Source of the DNA: Dromiciops gliroides
Lineage: Eukaryota > Chordata > Mammalia > Microbiotheria > Microbiotheriidae
NCBI RefSeq assembly: GCF_019393635.1
Contig: NC_057862.1
Coordinates: 153,854,562-153,918,561 of the forward strand
Reading direction: 5' to 3'
Length of the DNA stretch: 64,000 bases
This document shows, piece by piece, positions 1-10,619 of this stretch (positions within the stretch are counted from its first letter, which is position 1; every line of letters starts with the position of its first letter). The position numbers were made by a program, and so were the translations under genes. Below the pieces are notes generated by a model that did no database searches, had not been told where the DNA came from, and saw only the letters and a program-made list of their open reading frames with translations.

Positions 1-39
1 CAGGCCTAGAGGCATAAATATGTGAGTTGTCTGCTTTGG

Positions 40-265
40 AAGGCAGTATGATACAATGGGAAGAGCAATGAATTTAGAGTCCAAGGGCCTGGATTCAAAT
101 CCCAACTCTTCTACTTCCTTTTTTTTGGGGGGAAGGGGAGGCAGAACGGACGGACAAATTCTTTCATCTCTCTGGGCTTTGGTTTCTTCATCCATGAAAT
201 AAAGTTGCTTAAACTAGATGGACTTCTAAGCGTCCCTTCCTGCCCTGAATCTACAAAAATGTGTC
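40..265 (+). mobile_element. MIR-class CORE-SINE, old copy
   Basis: A decayed tRNA-like head (a ggcagtatgatacaatggg-type start) is followed by a CORE part and a 3' section reading like tttcttcatccatgaaataaag and cccttcctgccctgaatctac. A T/G-rich insertion near 120-140 interrupts it. Divergence is high and no target-site duplication is visible, so this is an old insertion. Confidence 0.65.
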
Positions 266-433
266 TGTCATGATCCTACCTAGAGTTTGTAGTTGAAATA
301 GTGAAAGTGAATGAGAACAGCCAAGTTTCTTTAGAGAAAGAAGAGAAGAGGGACAATGTCAGAGCCTTGGCGAACATACCACCTTGTAGGTTCAGAGAAA
401 GGATAAGGAGTCAGTGAAGAAGATCACTCTGGA

Positions 434-610
434 GGGGCAGCTAGGTGGCACAGTGGATAGAGCACCAGCCCTGAAGTCAGGAGGACCTGAGTTCAAATCC
501 AGATTCAGACACTTGACACTTACCAGCTGTGTGAACTTGGGCAAATCACTTAACCCTCATTGCCCAACCCCCAAAAAAAGAAGAAGAAGAAGAGGAAGAA
601 GAAGAAGAAG
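434..610 (+). mobile_element. tRNA-head SINE with A-rich tail
   Basis: The head carries RNA polymerase III promoter boxes: A-box-like tggcacagtgg at 446-456 and B-box-like gagttcaaatcc at 489-500. The body ends at ttaaccctcattgccc. The tail has become an AAG microsatellite (about 570-610). The tail type fits mobilisation by L1. Short readable frames across this stretch, including a lysine/arginine-rich one, are products of the tail and not genes. Confidence 0.85.
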
Positions 611-907
611 ATCAATGGAGCAATTAAAGAGGTAAGAAAAGAGCTAGGAGACTGTGCTGTCTCTGAAACCAAGGAGATGGTAGATAATATTATAACCCTA
701 GTGTCAGAGTATATTTCTGGACTCAGAGGACCCAGGTATAATCACCCCGTTATAGTGGAACCCAGGAACTTGAGTATCTGGCATCTGCCCAATGGTAACA
801 TCAGCTCCTCTTAATAGTCCTCAGGCTCACAAGCTTCTAACATGTACAGGTTTTGGCAATTAGGTGGCACAACAGATTTAATGTTGGACTAGGAGTGAGG
901 AAACTGC

Positions 908-1180
908 TGTAGTTGTTGGTCATTTCAATCATGTCTGACTCTTCGTGATACCATTTTGGGTTTTCTTGGCAGAGTTACTGGAGTGGTTTGCCATTTGCTT
1001 CTCTAGCTCATTGTATAGATGAGGAAACTGAGGCAAACAGGGTGAAGTGACTTGCCCAGGGTCACATAACTGGTAAGTATCTGATGCAGATTTAAACTCA
1101 GAAAGATGAGTCTTCCTGACCCCAGGCCTTAAACCTTGGTTCTCTGACTCCAAATTCAGTGTCTTTTCCATTATTCCAGT
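908..1180 (-). mobile_element. tRNA-head SINE with BovB/RTE-like tail
   Basis: Read on the minus strand, a tRNA/CORE-type head (1180 downward) runs into a 3' tail at 908-955. That tail matches the last ~25 bases of the BovB/RTE element ending at 7567: its plus-strand form is gtctgactcttcgtgatacc, against gtctgaatctttgtgacccc for the LINE. This suggests it moved with RTE machinery, not L1. A short plus-strand SINE head remnant lies just upstream (about 855-890). Confidence 0.7.
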
Positions 1181-1184
1181 GTTA

Positions 1185-1262
1185 CCTTTACCTAACCTCT
1201 CTAGATCTGTTTTCTCATCTAAAAATGAAGTTTAACTAGAAGAGCTTTCTTCCAATTTTAAT
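1185..1262 (+). mobile_element. MIR-class 3' fragment
   Basis: The segment resembles a MIR 3' section (ctgttttctcatctaaaaatg and agagctttcttcc). It is short and diverged. Confidence 0.4.
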
Positions 1263-1296
1263 AGGCTAGGATTATTTAAAAGCTAGCATGTTATCC

Positions 1297-1487
1297 AGTC
1301 ATTGCAGTTATATCTGATTCTTCATGACCCCATTTTGGGTTTTCTTGGCAAAGATACCAGAGTGGTTTGCCATTTATTTCTCTAGTTCATGATAAACTGA
1401 AGCCAAACAGGGTTAAGTGACTTGCCCAGCATCACACAGCTAGTAAGTATCTGAAGACAGATTAAGATTTACATTCAAGTTCAAATC
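1297..1487 (-). mobile_element. tRNA-head SINE with BovB/RTE-like tail
   Basis: This is a second copy of the family seen at 908-1180, in the same orientation. It has the plus-strand signatures gattcttcatgaccccattt, tggtttgccatttatttctc and aagtgacttgcccagc. It is more diverged and its head is incomplete. Confidence 0.65.
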
Positions 1488-1660
1488 ATAACCAAGATGT
1501 GACCCTGGCCAAGTCACTTAACACTTCTCAGGCTCAGTTTCTTCATTGTAAAACAGGGATAATAACTTAACTCACAGGGTTGTTGTAAGGATAAAATGGA
1601 ATAATACATGAATTTGCTTTGTAAACCTTGAAGTGATATGGAAATATTATTATTTAATGA
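1488..1660 (+). mobile_element. MIR-class CORE-SINE
   Basis: The order gtgaccctggccaagtcact, then ctcagtttcttcattgtaaaa, then a stretch like gggttgttgtaaggataaaa, is diagnostic of MIR. It abuts the preceding SINE. Confidence 0.65.
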
Positions 1661-2344
1661 AGGACATAGAAAGGACTCCTATCTTTGTCTAGGTATTGTA
1701 GAGAATCCCTCCTCCTTCCAGTGAGTCAGCTCTTCCTTCCCAGGGTCCTATGTAGTTCCTAGGATTTATAGTGGTTGTTATGAGGTCCTAGAAAAACAAC
1801 ATAATGCATATATTCAAGGAGTATACTATCTACTATCCACATAGGATATGCAGTTACCTCACTCTATATGTGGGTAAAGCTAACTCTGGGTTTATAATTA
1901 GATCTTTTACCAGAATTCATGATGGAGAGTGGCATATTTTAGATAATTGAGGGTTGAATATTTGGTGATTGATTCTGTATTATATGATCTCCCCATTTAT
2001 AAAATGTATTCACTTCATTTGATTAAGAGCTTTTGGGTGGGCATTTCCACTGGAATTGGTCCTGGACCTGTTACCCTGAACCTGGTATACTTATTCTCCA
2101 GGGCCTAGCAATTGCCCTGTTTGCTCTTTCATTTTTACCACCAGATATTTCTTTTGGGGAATGACTTCCCTCAATTCAATTGTGGATCCTGAAAGTAGCC
2201 CCGATATTTACTCCATTTTTTACTACGTCCAAACAAGCACTGCTCCATCTGGCTTTCTAAAGATTTTTATTTCTATCTACAACAGTATAAAAGACATGGG
2301 GATGAACAGATGGGGAAAAATCCAAATATATATAGTATGGTTTT
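1661..2344. other. No recognised feature
   Basis: This is AT-moderate unique-looking sequence. A 61-codon open frame at 2161-2346 starts at a plain ATG but has no splice or composition support. I read it as chance. Confidence 0.5.
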
Positions 2345-2510
2345 AACATTTCAGTTCAATTCCACAAACACTTATTAGATTCCTACTCTGAGCAAGCCAC
2401 TGCCCTAAGCAATGAGGATCTCAAGACAAAAATGAAAAGGTTTCTGTCCCTAAGGAGTTTACCTTCTACTGGTTTGGGGTGGGGGGGAGGGGGAAATAGA
2501 AAATTTACAA
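2345..2510 (-). mobile_element. L2 LINE 3' end
   Basis: On the plus strand it reads acacttattagattcctac, then gcccctaaggagtttacctt-like sequence. This is the reverse of the L2 3' end (agctccttgagggcagg ... gcacatagtaggtgc). It contains a G-rich run at about 2475-2492. Confidence 0.6.
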
Positions 2511-2914
2511 AGAAAATATGAAGAGCAATTAGCTAAGGACTGGACTCAGAAATGGCTTTGTTTTGTTTACCTATTCCTTTTTCCATATAAGTCAAAGTTA
2601 TTCTTGGGTTTTGTAGAAAATAATTGAAGAGGAGTATTGATTAGATTCTCCTATTCACATTAGTTTCTACATCTGGGCAACATTTACATTCTAAAGGAGT
2701 GATTTGTGATCAAATAACCACCACACCCAAGGGAAAAAGGAAACAGGCTATACAGACACAACTTACACATCTAAGAGGTTTATTGAAGGATATTCTTTGT
2801 AGCCTAGATAGGTCTCAGAGCTTCTGGAGATAAAATGAGATGTTCCTCAGGATTGTGTCTGAATTAGTTCAAATTTATCTTGTATAAATCTCAGTTGTAC
2901 ATAGATTTTTGTAT

Positions 2915-3215
2915 GTTGTCTCCCTTTTTAGACTGTGAGCTCCTTGAGGGCAGGGACATCTTTAACCTTTCTTTTTTTCTTTCTTTTTTTTTTTTTTTAG
3001 TGAGGCAATTGGGGTTAAGTGATTTGCCCAGAGTCACACAGCTAGTTAAGTATTAAGTGTCTGAGGCCTGATTTGAACTCAGGTACTCCTGACTCCAGGG
3101 CTGGTGCTCTATCCACTGCGCCACCTAGCTGCCCCTTTAACCTTTCTTTGTACCTCCTGGTCTTAGCACAGTGACTGCCATATCATTGATATTTAATAAT
3201 TATTTGTTGACTGAC
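2915..3215 (+). mobile_element. L2 LINE 3' end, split by a SINE
   Basis: The left part (2915-2974) reads gactgtgagctccttgaggg. The right part (3150-3215) reads tagcacagtgactgcc and ttatttgttgactgac. Together they form one L2 3' terminus, interrupted by the minus-strand SINE at 2975-3135. Confidence 0.7.
2975..3135 (-). mobile_element. A-tailed tRNA-head SINE inside an L2
   Basis: The plus strand starts with the T-rich tail and ends at gcgccacctagctgcccc. Perfect 14-bp target-site duplications tttaacctttcttt lie at 2961-2974 and 3136-3149. The copy is full length. Confidence 0.92.
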
Positions 3216-3239
3216 TCACTTTTTTTCTTTCTTTTTCTT

Positions 3240-3805
3240 TTTTTAAAAAGTATTTTATTATTTTCCAGTTACGTATTATATATAAGGATAGTTTTCAACA
3301 TTTATTTTCACAGGATTTTTAGTTCCAATTTTTTTTCTCCCCCCCCTTCCCTCCTTCCTCCTCAAGACAGAAAACAGTGTGATATAGGTTGTATATGTAC
3401 AATCACACTAAACATATTTCCACAATAGTCATCCTGTGAAAGAAGAATCAGAGCACAAAGGAAAAACCTCAAACAAGAAAGAAAAAAAAAACCAGTCCAA
3501 AAGTAGAAACTGTATGGTTCAGTCTGCATTCATAATTCACAGTTCTTTTTTCTGGATTTTGAGAACATTTTCTATCATGAGTTCTTTGAAACTGTTTTGG
3601 ATCCTTGCACCACTGAGAAGAGCCAAGTCTATCCTCATTGTTCATCACACAATGTTGTTGTTACTGTGTACAGTGTTCTCCTGGTTCTGTTCCTCTCACT
3701 CAGTTCATGTCTTTCCAGGTTTCTCTGAACTCCTCCTTAATAGTATTCCATTACATTCATATACCACAATTTATTTAGCCATTCCCCTATCGATGTGTGT
3801 TCCCG
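3240..3805 (-). mobile_element. L1 3' end (old)
   Basis: Read in reverse, it gives the L1 3' UTR and the end of ORF2. The plus-strand stretch 3700-3790 (tttccaggtttctctgaact, then ataccacaatttatttagcc) mirrors the intact L1 at about 34,220-34,320. There are many stops and small gaps. Confidence 0.7.
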
Positions 3806-4671
3806 ACTGACTTGCTTTCATTTTCAGACTGGCTAGTGGAAGAAAAGGGGAAGGGATGGGGAAGGAAAGGGAGAATAGTGAGAGCCCCTCAATTGATTTG
3901 GGAAAGGGGTGGATGGTAACCAAGAGGAGTCTTAGGGAGGGTCATGGCACTAAAACGGCCTTGCATTAGCTATGTGGGCACAAAAAAGCCTGCCATCTTA
4001 GATCAGTTATTGGGAGAACTCAACTCAAAACCCCACCCCACCCCACCCCACTGATAGTTTATAAACTTTTCTTTTCTTATACGAAAAAGGTCTTATCTCT
4101 GATGCATATAAGAGATATCAGGGTCCCCCCCAAAAAAATTCCCAGAACTTCTAGAATAGAGACTGGCTGAAGAGAAGGGTGAGCATCTCTCCTCTGATGG
4201 ATGGGGTCTCATTTATAAGAACTTGGCTACTCCAAAAACACTACTTCACTTGGGTTGAGCAAAGCAGATTACAGTTTCAGAAAGAGAAAGATCATCCCAA
4301 CAATTTAAGGGTGTCAGATAAAGTACTGAAATTGCCAAGGTAAGTAAGGTTTTTGTTCTCCTCTAAATAGCTTGACCATGGCCAATAGGAGTAGCCTTGT
4401 GGTTTGCTCCTCAATGCAAAAGAAGGATTGCTTTAAGGAATTACAACTTTCTTCTACAAATGAATGCTGGCTTAGATAAAGTTGGGGTGGGGGAAGGGTG
4501 GAATGGAACTTCATCTTCATAAGGATTTAATGCTAAAGAATGAAAGGCCTCAATTTATCAATATGCATATGTTCACTGACAAACAGTAGCAATTCATTTG
4601 CATTTCATGGAAGAAGGTTGGCATTTGTTACAAAAATCCTCAGCAGCACAGACATATTTCTATACATTCTT
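3806..4671. other. No recognised gene or repeat
   Basis: Mostly unique-looking sequence. A small (CCCCA)4 run sits at 4031-4050. I see no splice-supported open frame. Confidence 0.5.
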
Positions 4672-4819
4672 TTTTTTTTTTTTGGTTGGGCAATGAGGGT
4701 TAAGTGACTTGTCCAGGGTCACACAGCTAGTAAGTGTTAGTGTCTGAGGCCGGATTTGAACTCAGGTACTCCTGACTCCAGGGCCGGTGCTCTATCCACT
4801 GCGCCACCTAGCTGCCCCC
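4672..4819 (-). mobile_element. A-tailed tRNA-head SINE
   Basis: This copy is full length, with a T-run on the plus strand and ending gcgccacctagctgcccc. Near-perfect duplications ctatacattctt (4660-4671) and ctatacatcctt (4820-4831) flank it, differing by one base. Confidence 0.9.
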
Positions 4820-4899
4820 CTATACATCCTTAATAAGGGAATAGAACTAGAAAGGATGGACAGTATGACAAGCATTGCAGTTATTAAAGTTCTTTTGGC

Positions 4900-5800
4900 C
4901 CTGTCACAGACTTCCTGTAACTGAGCTGAGCCTTGAAGCTAAGGAGAGACTAAGAGGTTGAGGAGAAAAAAGAGTATATTCCAGGTACAGGTAAGCACAG
5001 AGAGTGGGGGACAGGTTGTTAAGTTCTGAGAACAACCAGTTGGCCAGTTTAGCAGGAATGGAAAGTGTTTGGAGAGCAGAAAAATTAATTGTTAGGAAAT
5101 TTAAGTGGGGGGCCAGATTAAAGCCAGGCTTCAAATGCTAGACCAGGGGGGCCCAGAGGCAACAGGTAACCCTGATGTATTTATAACAGGGGATGATTTG
5201 GTCAAACTTCCATTCCAAGAATATTAATTTGGTAGTTAGGAGGAGGATAGATTGGAGAGGGAGGAGTCTAAATGGATAGAGATCAATTAGAGAAGCTATT
5301 GCAATATGCTAAAGGAGAAGTGACAAGGGCCTAAATTAAGGTGGTGGCCATGTAAGCAGAGAAAAAAAAAGATAGATATGACAACAGTTATGAAGGGAGA
5401 ATCAAGGCTTACCAGCTGTTTTTTTTCTTTTGGTTTGTTTTTGAGGGTTTTGCAGGCAATGGGGGTTAAGTGACTTGCCCAGGGTCACACAGCTAGTAAG
5501 TATCAAGTGTCTGAGGTCGGATTTGAACTCAGGTACTCCTGAATTCAGGGCCAGTGCTTTAACCACTGCACCATCTAGCTGCCCCCATTACCAGCTGTTT
5601 TGATATGGGATGTGAATGAGGACAAAGAGTAAGGGATGACTGAGATTTTCAACCTATGTAACTGAAAGGGTGGAGTTCAGGAGAGAGATGAGCTCGATAT
5701 ATTGATTTTAGGATTCATCTGCATAGAGATGATGGATGAACACTTGGGATCTGATGAAAGCGCTAAAAGAGAAAGTAAAGAGAAGAGGCTCAAAACAAGT
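4900..5800 (-). mobile_element. L2 LINE, long antisense copy split by a SINE
   Basis: On the plus strand, phrases such as gctattgcaatatgctaaagg, aagggcctaaattaaggtgg and gcatagagatgatggatgaa are the reverse complement of the L2 3' region. The SINE at 5423-5587 interrupts it. Collinear L2 sequence resumes at 5602. Confidence 0.65.
5423..5587 (-). mobile_element. A-tailed tRNA-head SINE inside an L2
   Basis: The flanking duplication ttaccagctgtttt (5409-5422 and 5588-5601) is identical on both sides. The body runs from ttaagtgacttgcccagggt to ctgcaccatctagctgcccc. Confidence 0.92.
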
Positions 5801-5804
5801 AAGA

Positions 5805-6375
5805 GTTGAGCAGTTCTGTCTCCATTATACAATTTCCACTTCCCTAATATCTCTCACATCCCTTCTCTGCTCACAAACACAGAGCCATCTCAGCTCAGGC
5901 CCTCATCTACTCTCTACCAGATTACTATCATAAGAGCCTCCTAATTGGTCTCCCTGTTTATAGTTTCTCCCCTCTCCAATCCATTCTCCCACATGGCTGC
6001 CAAAATGGTAGCAGAGGTCTAATGATAACTCAGAAATCTTCCATGACTCTTTATTGTATTTGTAACAAAAGATAAAGCCCTCTCTCTGTCCTTTGCAACC
6101 TGGTTATAGCCTATCTTTCCAAACATTTCCCATTTCTCTATCTCAAACACTATATTCTACCCAAAGTGGTGTGGACCATTCTTTTCTCTCTGTGCTATCA
6201 GGAAGCCTTCACCAAACCCTCTTACTTCTTGAGCCTTGTCACTGTTGATTATTTCCTATTTATCCTGTTAAATAGTTTGTATGCACACAGTTGTTTGCAA
6301 ATGGTCTCCCTTATTAGATTTGAGATCCTCAAGGACAAGAACTATACCTGGCACATAGTAGGTGCTTATTGACTG
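5805..6375 (+). mobile_element. L2 LINE 3' region
   Basis: It contains in order ctcctaattggtctccctg, ttctcccacatggctgccaa, ttcctatttatcctgtt, and the terminal tgagatcctcaaggacaag ... ggcacatagtaggtgcttat. This is the standard order of the L2 3' part. It lies head to head with the minus-strand copy just upstream. Confidence 0.75.
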
Positions 6376-6384
6376 ACCAATTTT

Positions 6385-6770
6385 GCACAGATTATCTGTT
6401 TCTAATGACTGGAATGCTCTCCCTCCTCATGTATACTTCTTTCAATCCCAACTTCCTTCAAAACTCAGATCAACTGAAAATAATAAAATACTTTTATAAT
6501 TTAAAAAACCCTCAAATCAACTGCTGTTTGCTACACAAAGCATTTCCCATTCCCCCAAATCCTAGTCCCCTCTCCTACTTCCAACTACTTAAATTACTTT
6601 GTGCTTACTTTGAATGAATTTCATATTAAATTACCTGATTACAAATCACTTCCTTCAATAGAATGGAGCCTACTTGAGTACAAAATTGTTTTCCCCTTTA
6701 CAATCCCTTATATAGAAGGGTTGTACATAGTAGATACTCAGTAATTCTTTGTTGAATGAATACATGAATG
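6385..6770 (+). mobile_element. L2 LINE 3' region, second copy
   Basis: It starts at tgactggaatgctctccctc and ends at gtacatagtagatactcag ... tttgttgaatgaat. It follows the previous L2 in tandem and is more diverged. Confidence 0.65.
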
Positions 6771-6794
6771 CACAAGAAACACTTCTATAATAAA

Positions 6795-7762
6795 CTAAAC
6801 AAGTGGTCACACAGGCTTTCCTCAAATGTCTACAACGAGGGAAAACCCACTACCTCTCATTATTAGTGAGATTTATATCAAAAATAAATCCATCCTTCTG
6901 CAACATCTACCCTAGCTGCAATGTTTCCCTTTAAGAAATGAGCAGAACAACCTCTTTTCCTCATGAAAGCCCTTCAGATATTTGAAGACCACTATAAGAT
7001 GGAAGATCACTGCAGATGGTGACTGCAGCCATGAAATTAAAAGATGTTTGCTCCTTGGAAGGAAAGCTATGGCAAATCTGGACAGCACGCTAAAAAGCAG
7101 AGACATCACCTTGCCAAGAAAGGTCCACATAGTTGAAGCTATGGTTTTCCCGGTAATAGTATATGGCTGTGAGACTTAGACTATAAGGAAAGATGAGCAA
7201 TGCAGAATTTATACATTCAAATTGCGGTGCTGGAGAAGACTTTTGAGAATCCCTTAGACAGCAAGGAGATCAAATTGTTCAATAATTAAATAAATTAATT
7301 CAGGCTATTTACTGGAAGATCAAATACTGAAGCTGAAACTTAAATACTTTGTCTATATAATGAGATGAGACTCATTGGAAAAGACCCTGATGTTGGGAAA
7401 GATTGAAGGCCAAAAGAAAAGGGGACAGCAGAAGATGAGAAGGACAGATCGTGTCATGGGAACAATGAACATGAAACTGGACAGACTTTGAGAGATAGTG
7501 GAGGATAGAAGGGCCTGGTGTACTATGGTCCATGGGGTCACAAAGATTCAGACACAACAACAACAACAGATCCTTCTGTGAAACTCTTTTATGTCTTCTC
7601 TAAACTAAATATCAGTTGCCTTTCATATAACATTTTTCTAGACCTTTCACCATCCTAGATACCTTCCTCTGGATGTTCTCCAGTTTATCAGCTTGCTTCC
7701 TAAACTGAATAAAATTCTAAAGATGTATATCATCAGAGTACCAGGGATTCTCTGTTCCCTAG
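6795..7762 (-). mobile_element. CR1/L3-type LINE fragment, split by BovB
   Basis: The left arm (6795-7008) has ctcatgaaagcccttcagat and atttgaagaccactat. The right arm (7568-7762) has gacctttcaccatcctagat, acctcctctggatgttctcc-like text and ctaaactgaataaaattc. These are the two halves of a CR1/L3-class element in reverse orientation. They are separated by the BovB/RTE copy. Confidence 0.5.
7009..7567 (+). mobile_element. BovB/RTE LINE 3' end
   Basis: The sequence tracks the BovB/RTE 3' end closely. It carries the ORF end, with peptide stretches ADGDCSHEIKRCLLLGRKAM and VHIVEAMVFPVIVYGCET. The 3' UTR phrases ctcattggaaaagaccctga, tgttgggaaagattgaaggc and tccatggggtcacaaagatt follow, then a CAA-repeat tail. 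The reading frame is broken by a stop at 7177-7179 and later gaps. A short AGATC at 7004-7008 and 7568-7572 may be its target duplication, though 5 bp could be chance. The 5' end is missing, as is usual for LINE insertions. BovB is known for horizontal spread among vertebrates. Confidence 0.88.
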
Positions 7763-7906
7763 TTCTTAGTGCCTTTCAATGAAGCCTAAATTAGCATTAC
7801 CTTTTTCTTTTTTTTTTGCTGCCTTATCACATTGTTGATATACTATGGTTGTTCACTTCCTCCTTCTCCAAGTGATTACAAAAAATACATTTAATAATCT
7901 ATTCTA

Positions 7907-8061
7907 GGGGCAGCTAGGTGGCTCAGCGGATAGAGCACCGGCCCTGGATTCAGGAAGACCTGAGTTCAAATCCAGCCTCAGACACTTGACACTTACTAGC
8001 TGTGTGACCCTGGGCAAGTCACTTAACCCTCATTGCCCCAGAAACAAAAAAGCAAAAAAGA
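7907..8061 (+). mobile_element. A-tailed tRNA-head SINE
   Basis: Begins ggggcagctaggtggctcag. Duplications aatctattctag (7896-7907) and aatctattgtag (8062-8073) differ by one base. The first base of the element overlaps the duplication ambiguously. Confidence 0.9.
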
Positions 8062-8073
8062 AATCTATTGTAG

Positions 8074-8462
8074 AACTTTGCTTGGGAACTCCTCAAGAAA
8101 AGTAGAAGAGTGACCTAGACTAGGCAGACAAATGAATCATGATCTAGATCAGGTGATACAAATGGATGGGGTGAATCTCAAAGAGGGTGAAGTTGCTGAG
8201 TGGTGGTGGCCAAGTGGTAGATTGAAAGTGGTAGTGAGAGGCAAAGACCGTGGCTTCTCTTCTTTAAGACCAGTTGGGGATTGGCAGGAGTGTAGCGTCT
8301 TTTGGAAACAGCCATATTTCTATTAGAACCAGAAGATGGAAGGAATATAAGGAATGGAGATCTAGGATAAAAGGGAGTTTGTTAACAATAAAATGGAACT
8401 TCTAGAGGGTACAATAAGATACAAAGTATAGTGGAAACAGTACTTATTTTATATTTCTCTTT
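8074..8462. other. No recognised feature
   Basis: I see no repeat signature. A 64-codon frame at 8132-8326 lacks supporting signals. Confidence 0.45.
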
Positions 8463-8477
8463 AAAGAGGCAAGGAAG

Positions 8478-8638
8478 GGGGCAACTAGGTGGTACAGTGG
8501 ATAAAGCACTAGCACTGGATTCAGGAAGACCTCAGTTCAAATCCAGCCTCAGACCTTTGACACTTATTAGCTGTGTGACCCCTGGCAAGTCATTTAATCC
8601 CCATTTCCCTGAAAACAAAACAAAACAAAACAAAACAA
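8478..8638 (+). mobile_element. A-tailed tRNA-head SINE
   Basis: The perfect 15-bp duplication aaagaggcaaggaag lies at 8463-8477 and 8639-8653. The tail is (AAAAC)n. The head has several substitutions (caactaggtggtacagtgg). Confidence 0.93.
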
Positions 8639-8653
8639 AAAGAGGCAAGGAAG

Positions 8654-9909
8654 CCATTTTCATTACTATATTGTCCAAGGGAATAGGGATATAAAAAGCT
8701 CAGGACATAATGGAGGCATGCTCTGGACATTTAGTAGAATTCCCACTGCCTTGCTGGTATGCTTTTCTGATCTGCATTGCCATTACTATGGCTAATTCAG
8801 AGGCAGAGAAGAGTATGGTATTATTTTATCAACTAGGAATTGTACCTTTTTAAAAAAACCTTATTTTAAGCAAAACTGGTTTTATTTCATTTTATGATCC
8901 ACTAGTATTGCATTGCATTTGCATTTGAGTTCCAAAGCCAAAATACAGGACTGGTCTGAGCTCAGCTGGACCCAGAAAAGGTCAGAAGTGGATAGAGCAA
9001 GATATGGACTGTAGAAAGGTAAGGTTGACAGTTTAATGTAAACTTCCCTAGGTGCTCAGTGGGTTGCAAAGATAACTCAATTCTCCCATGGCTTACAATC
9101 AAACAACAATCTTTCCCTAAACTGATGCCCTAAAGAAAAAAGCACAAAAGAATTCTGATTGATTATGAGGCCTTCAGACTTGAGTAAAAAGGCTTGCAAA
9201 GAAAACTACAACAGGTGGTCTGTAGCAAAAATGATAATTGCCTGCCACGAAAATTTCTCTGTATAGCTTTGGCATCCTTAAATAGAGAAGAGTATTGAAG
9301 TGTATTTGCATACTCACCCAGCTATTGTATTTGAAAACCCTCTATTCTAGCAGTCCAGAAAATCTGCTTTAGAAGAAGCAAACTTAATTATCACCCCCAC
9401 TAAAAAAATTCAGTGTCACTCCATTGTGGTAAAGAAAGCTCCAGATAAGGACCATCTCTGGGAAAGAGTTAAAGGTCACACCAAGTGATTCCAAATTCCT
9501 GATGAATGAAAAGGAAAAAAAAAGGGTGGGGTGGAGGGTGTGGGTAGATTTCATGTCTTCCTTTTTCTGGGCCTTGCCTTCCTCTTGGCTTGATCTTTTC
9601 TGAATTATCCATGAAGCAGTAAGCATATTATTCAAAGTAAAATTAAATGAACTACATAGTGAATGGCAACATGATCTAGGACAGTGAAACTTACAAAAGG
9701 CAAGAGACTCTTGGTTTCCAGTCTGAACTCTGACACTAACTAGCTATGCAACCCGGTGCACATATGTTCCTTAGAGTTGTGAGGGTGGTTTTATTTTGTT
9801 GCATTGTATTTTTTTCAGGATCTGTGATTTTTATCAGAGTAGAGAGCTCCTAGTGAGAAATTTTCTCTCTCAATTATGGGGGGAGAAGGGAAGTACAGAC
9901 GAGGAAGGA
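8654..9909. other. No recognised gene or repeat
   Basis: Unique-looking sequence. Short frames are scattered, and none has splice sites or recognisable protein similarity. Confidence 0.45.
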
Positions 9910-9914
9910 TTAAA

Positions 9915-10170
9915 TAAGCAATTATTGAGCACCTACTATGTGCCAGGTACTGTGCTAAGCACTTTCAAGTATTATCTCATTTGATCCTCACAACAACCTT
10001 GGGAGTTAGGTGCTATCGTTATCCTTATTTTATTGTTGAGAAAACTGAGGCAGACAGAGGTTAAGTAACTTGCCCAGAGTCACACAGTTAGTAAATGCTT
10101 AAAACTGTATTTAAACTCAGGTCTTCCTGACTCCAGGTCTAGCATTCCATCCATTGTACCATTTAACAGT
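9915..10170 (-). mobile_element. MIR-class SINE, near full length
   Basis: The plus strand reads gagcacctactatgtgccag, tgatcctcacaacaaccttg, gaaaactgaggcagacagag and cttgcccagagtcacacagt in this order, which is a complete reversed MIR. Confidence 0.8.
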
Positions 10171-10619
10171 CCCAGAAGATTGGCACCTTCTCTGCAATGT
10201 ATGCCCTTAGGGAGCTGCTTGGGGCAATGAGAAGTCAAATGACCACTTAACTTGCCCAAATCTCACAATAAAACCCAAATTTATCTTAGAAGATGAGAAG
10301 GCACCAGAAGAGGTCTCTAATGAAATATTATATTGTAATTTTTTGAAAATAAATAATCTAAGTGAAGTGTCCCTGTTCCTCTCATCTGGAAGTAAATACC
10401 AAGAAAGTTTTACCTTTACATCCTCCCTTTTGAAGATTTTAAAAGAAGCATCTTGGGATAATTGGCATAACAGGGGACAGCAGTCCCAGAGGAAGGCAGG
10501 AGATCTGAAAACCAAAAACCAAAACAAGCAAGCAAACAAACAAACAAAATGGAAAGAGAATAGGATTGCCTCTCTGAATTCTAAATGACTCAGTAGGAGG
10601 TTTGACATGAATGGAAGGC
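10171..10619. other. No recognised gene; CAAA-rich patch
   Basis: A small (CAAA)n run at about 10,517-10,547 is the only repeat. The overlapping frames here (up to 138 codons on the minus strand) show no domain or splice support. Confidence 0.4.

Noticed and set aside
434..560. tRNA gene
   Set aside because: The A- and B-box-like sequences belong to SINE heads; no full cloverleaf fold is present, and the same head occurs many times.
6982..7179. A 65-codon gene
   Set aside because: It is the end of the BovB/RTE reverse-transcriptase ORF, with a chance ATG in the flanking CR1 sequence.
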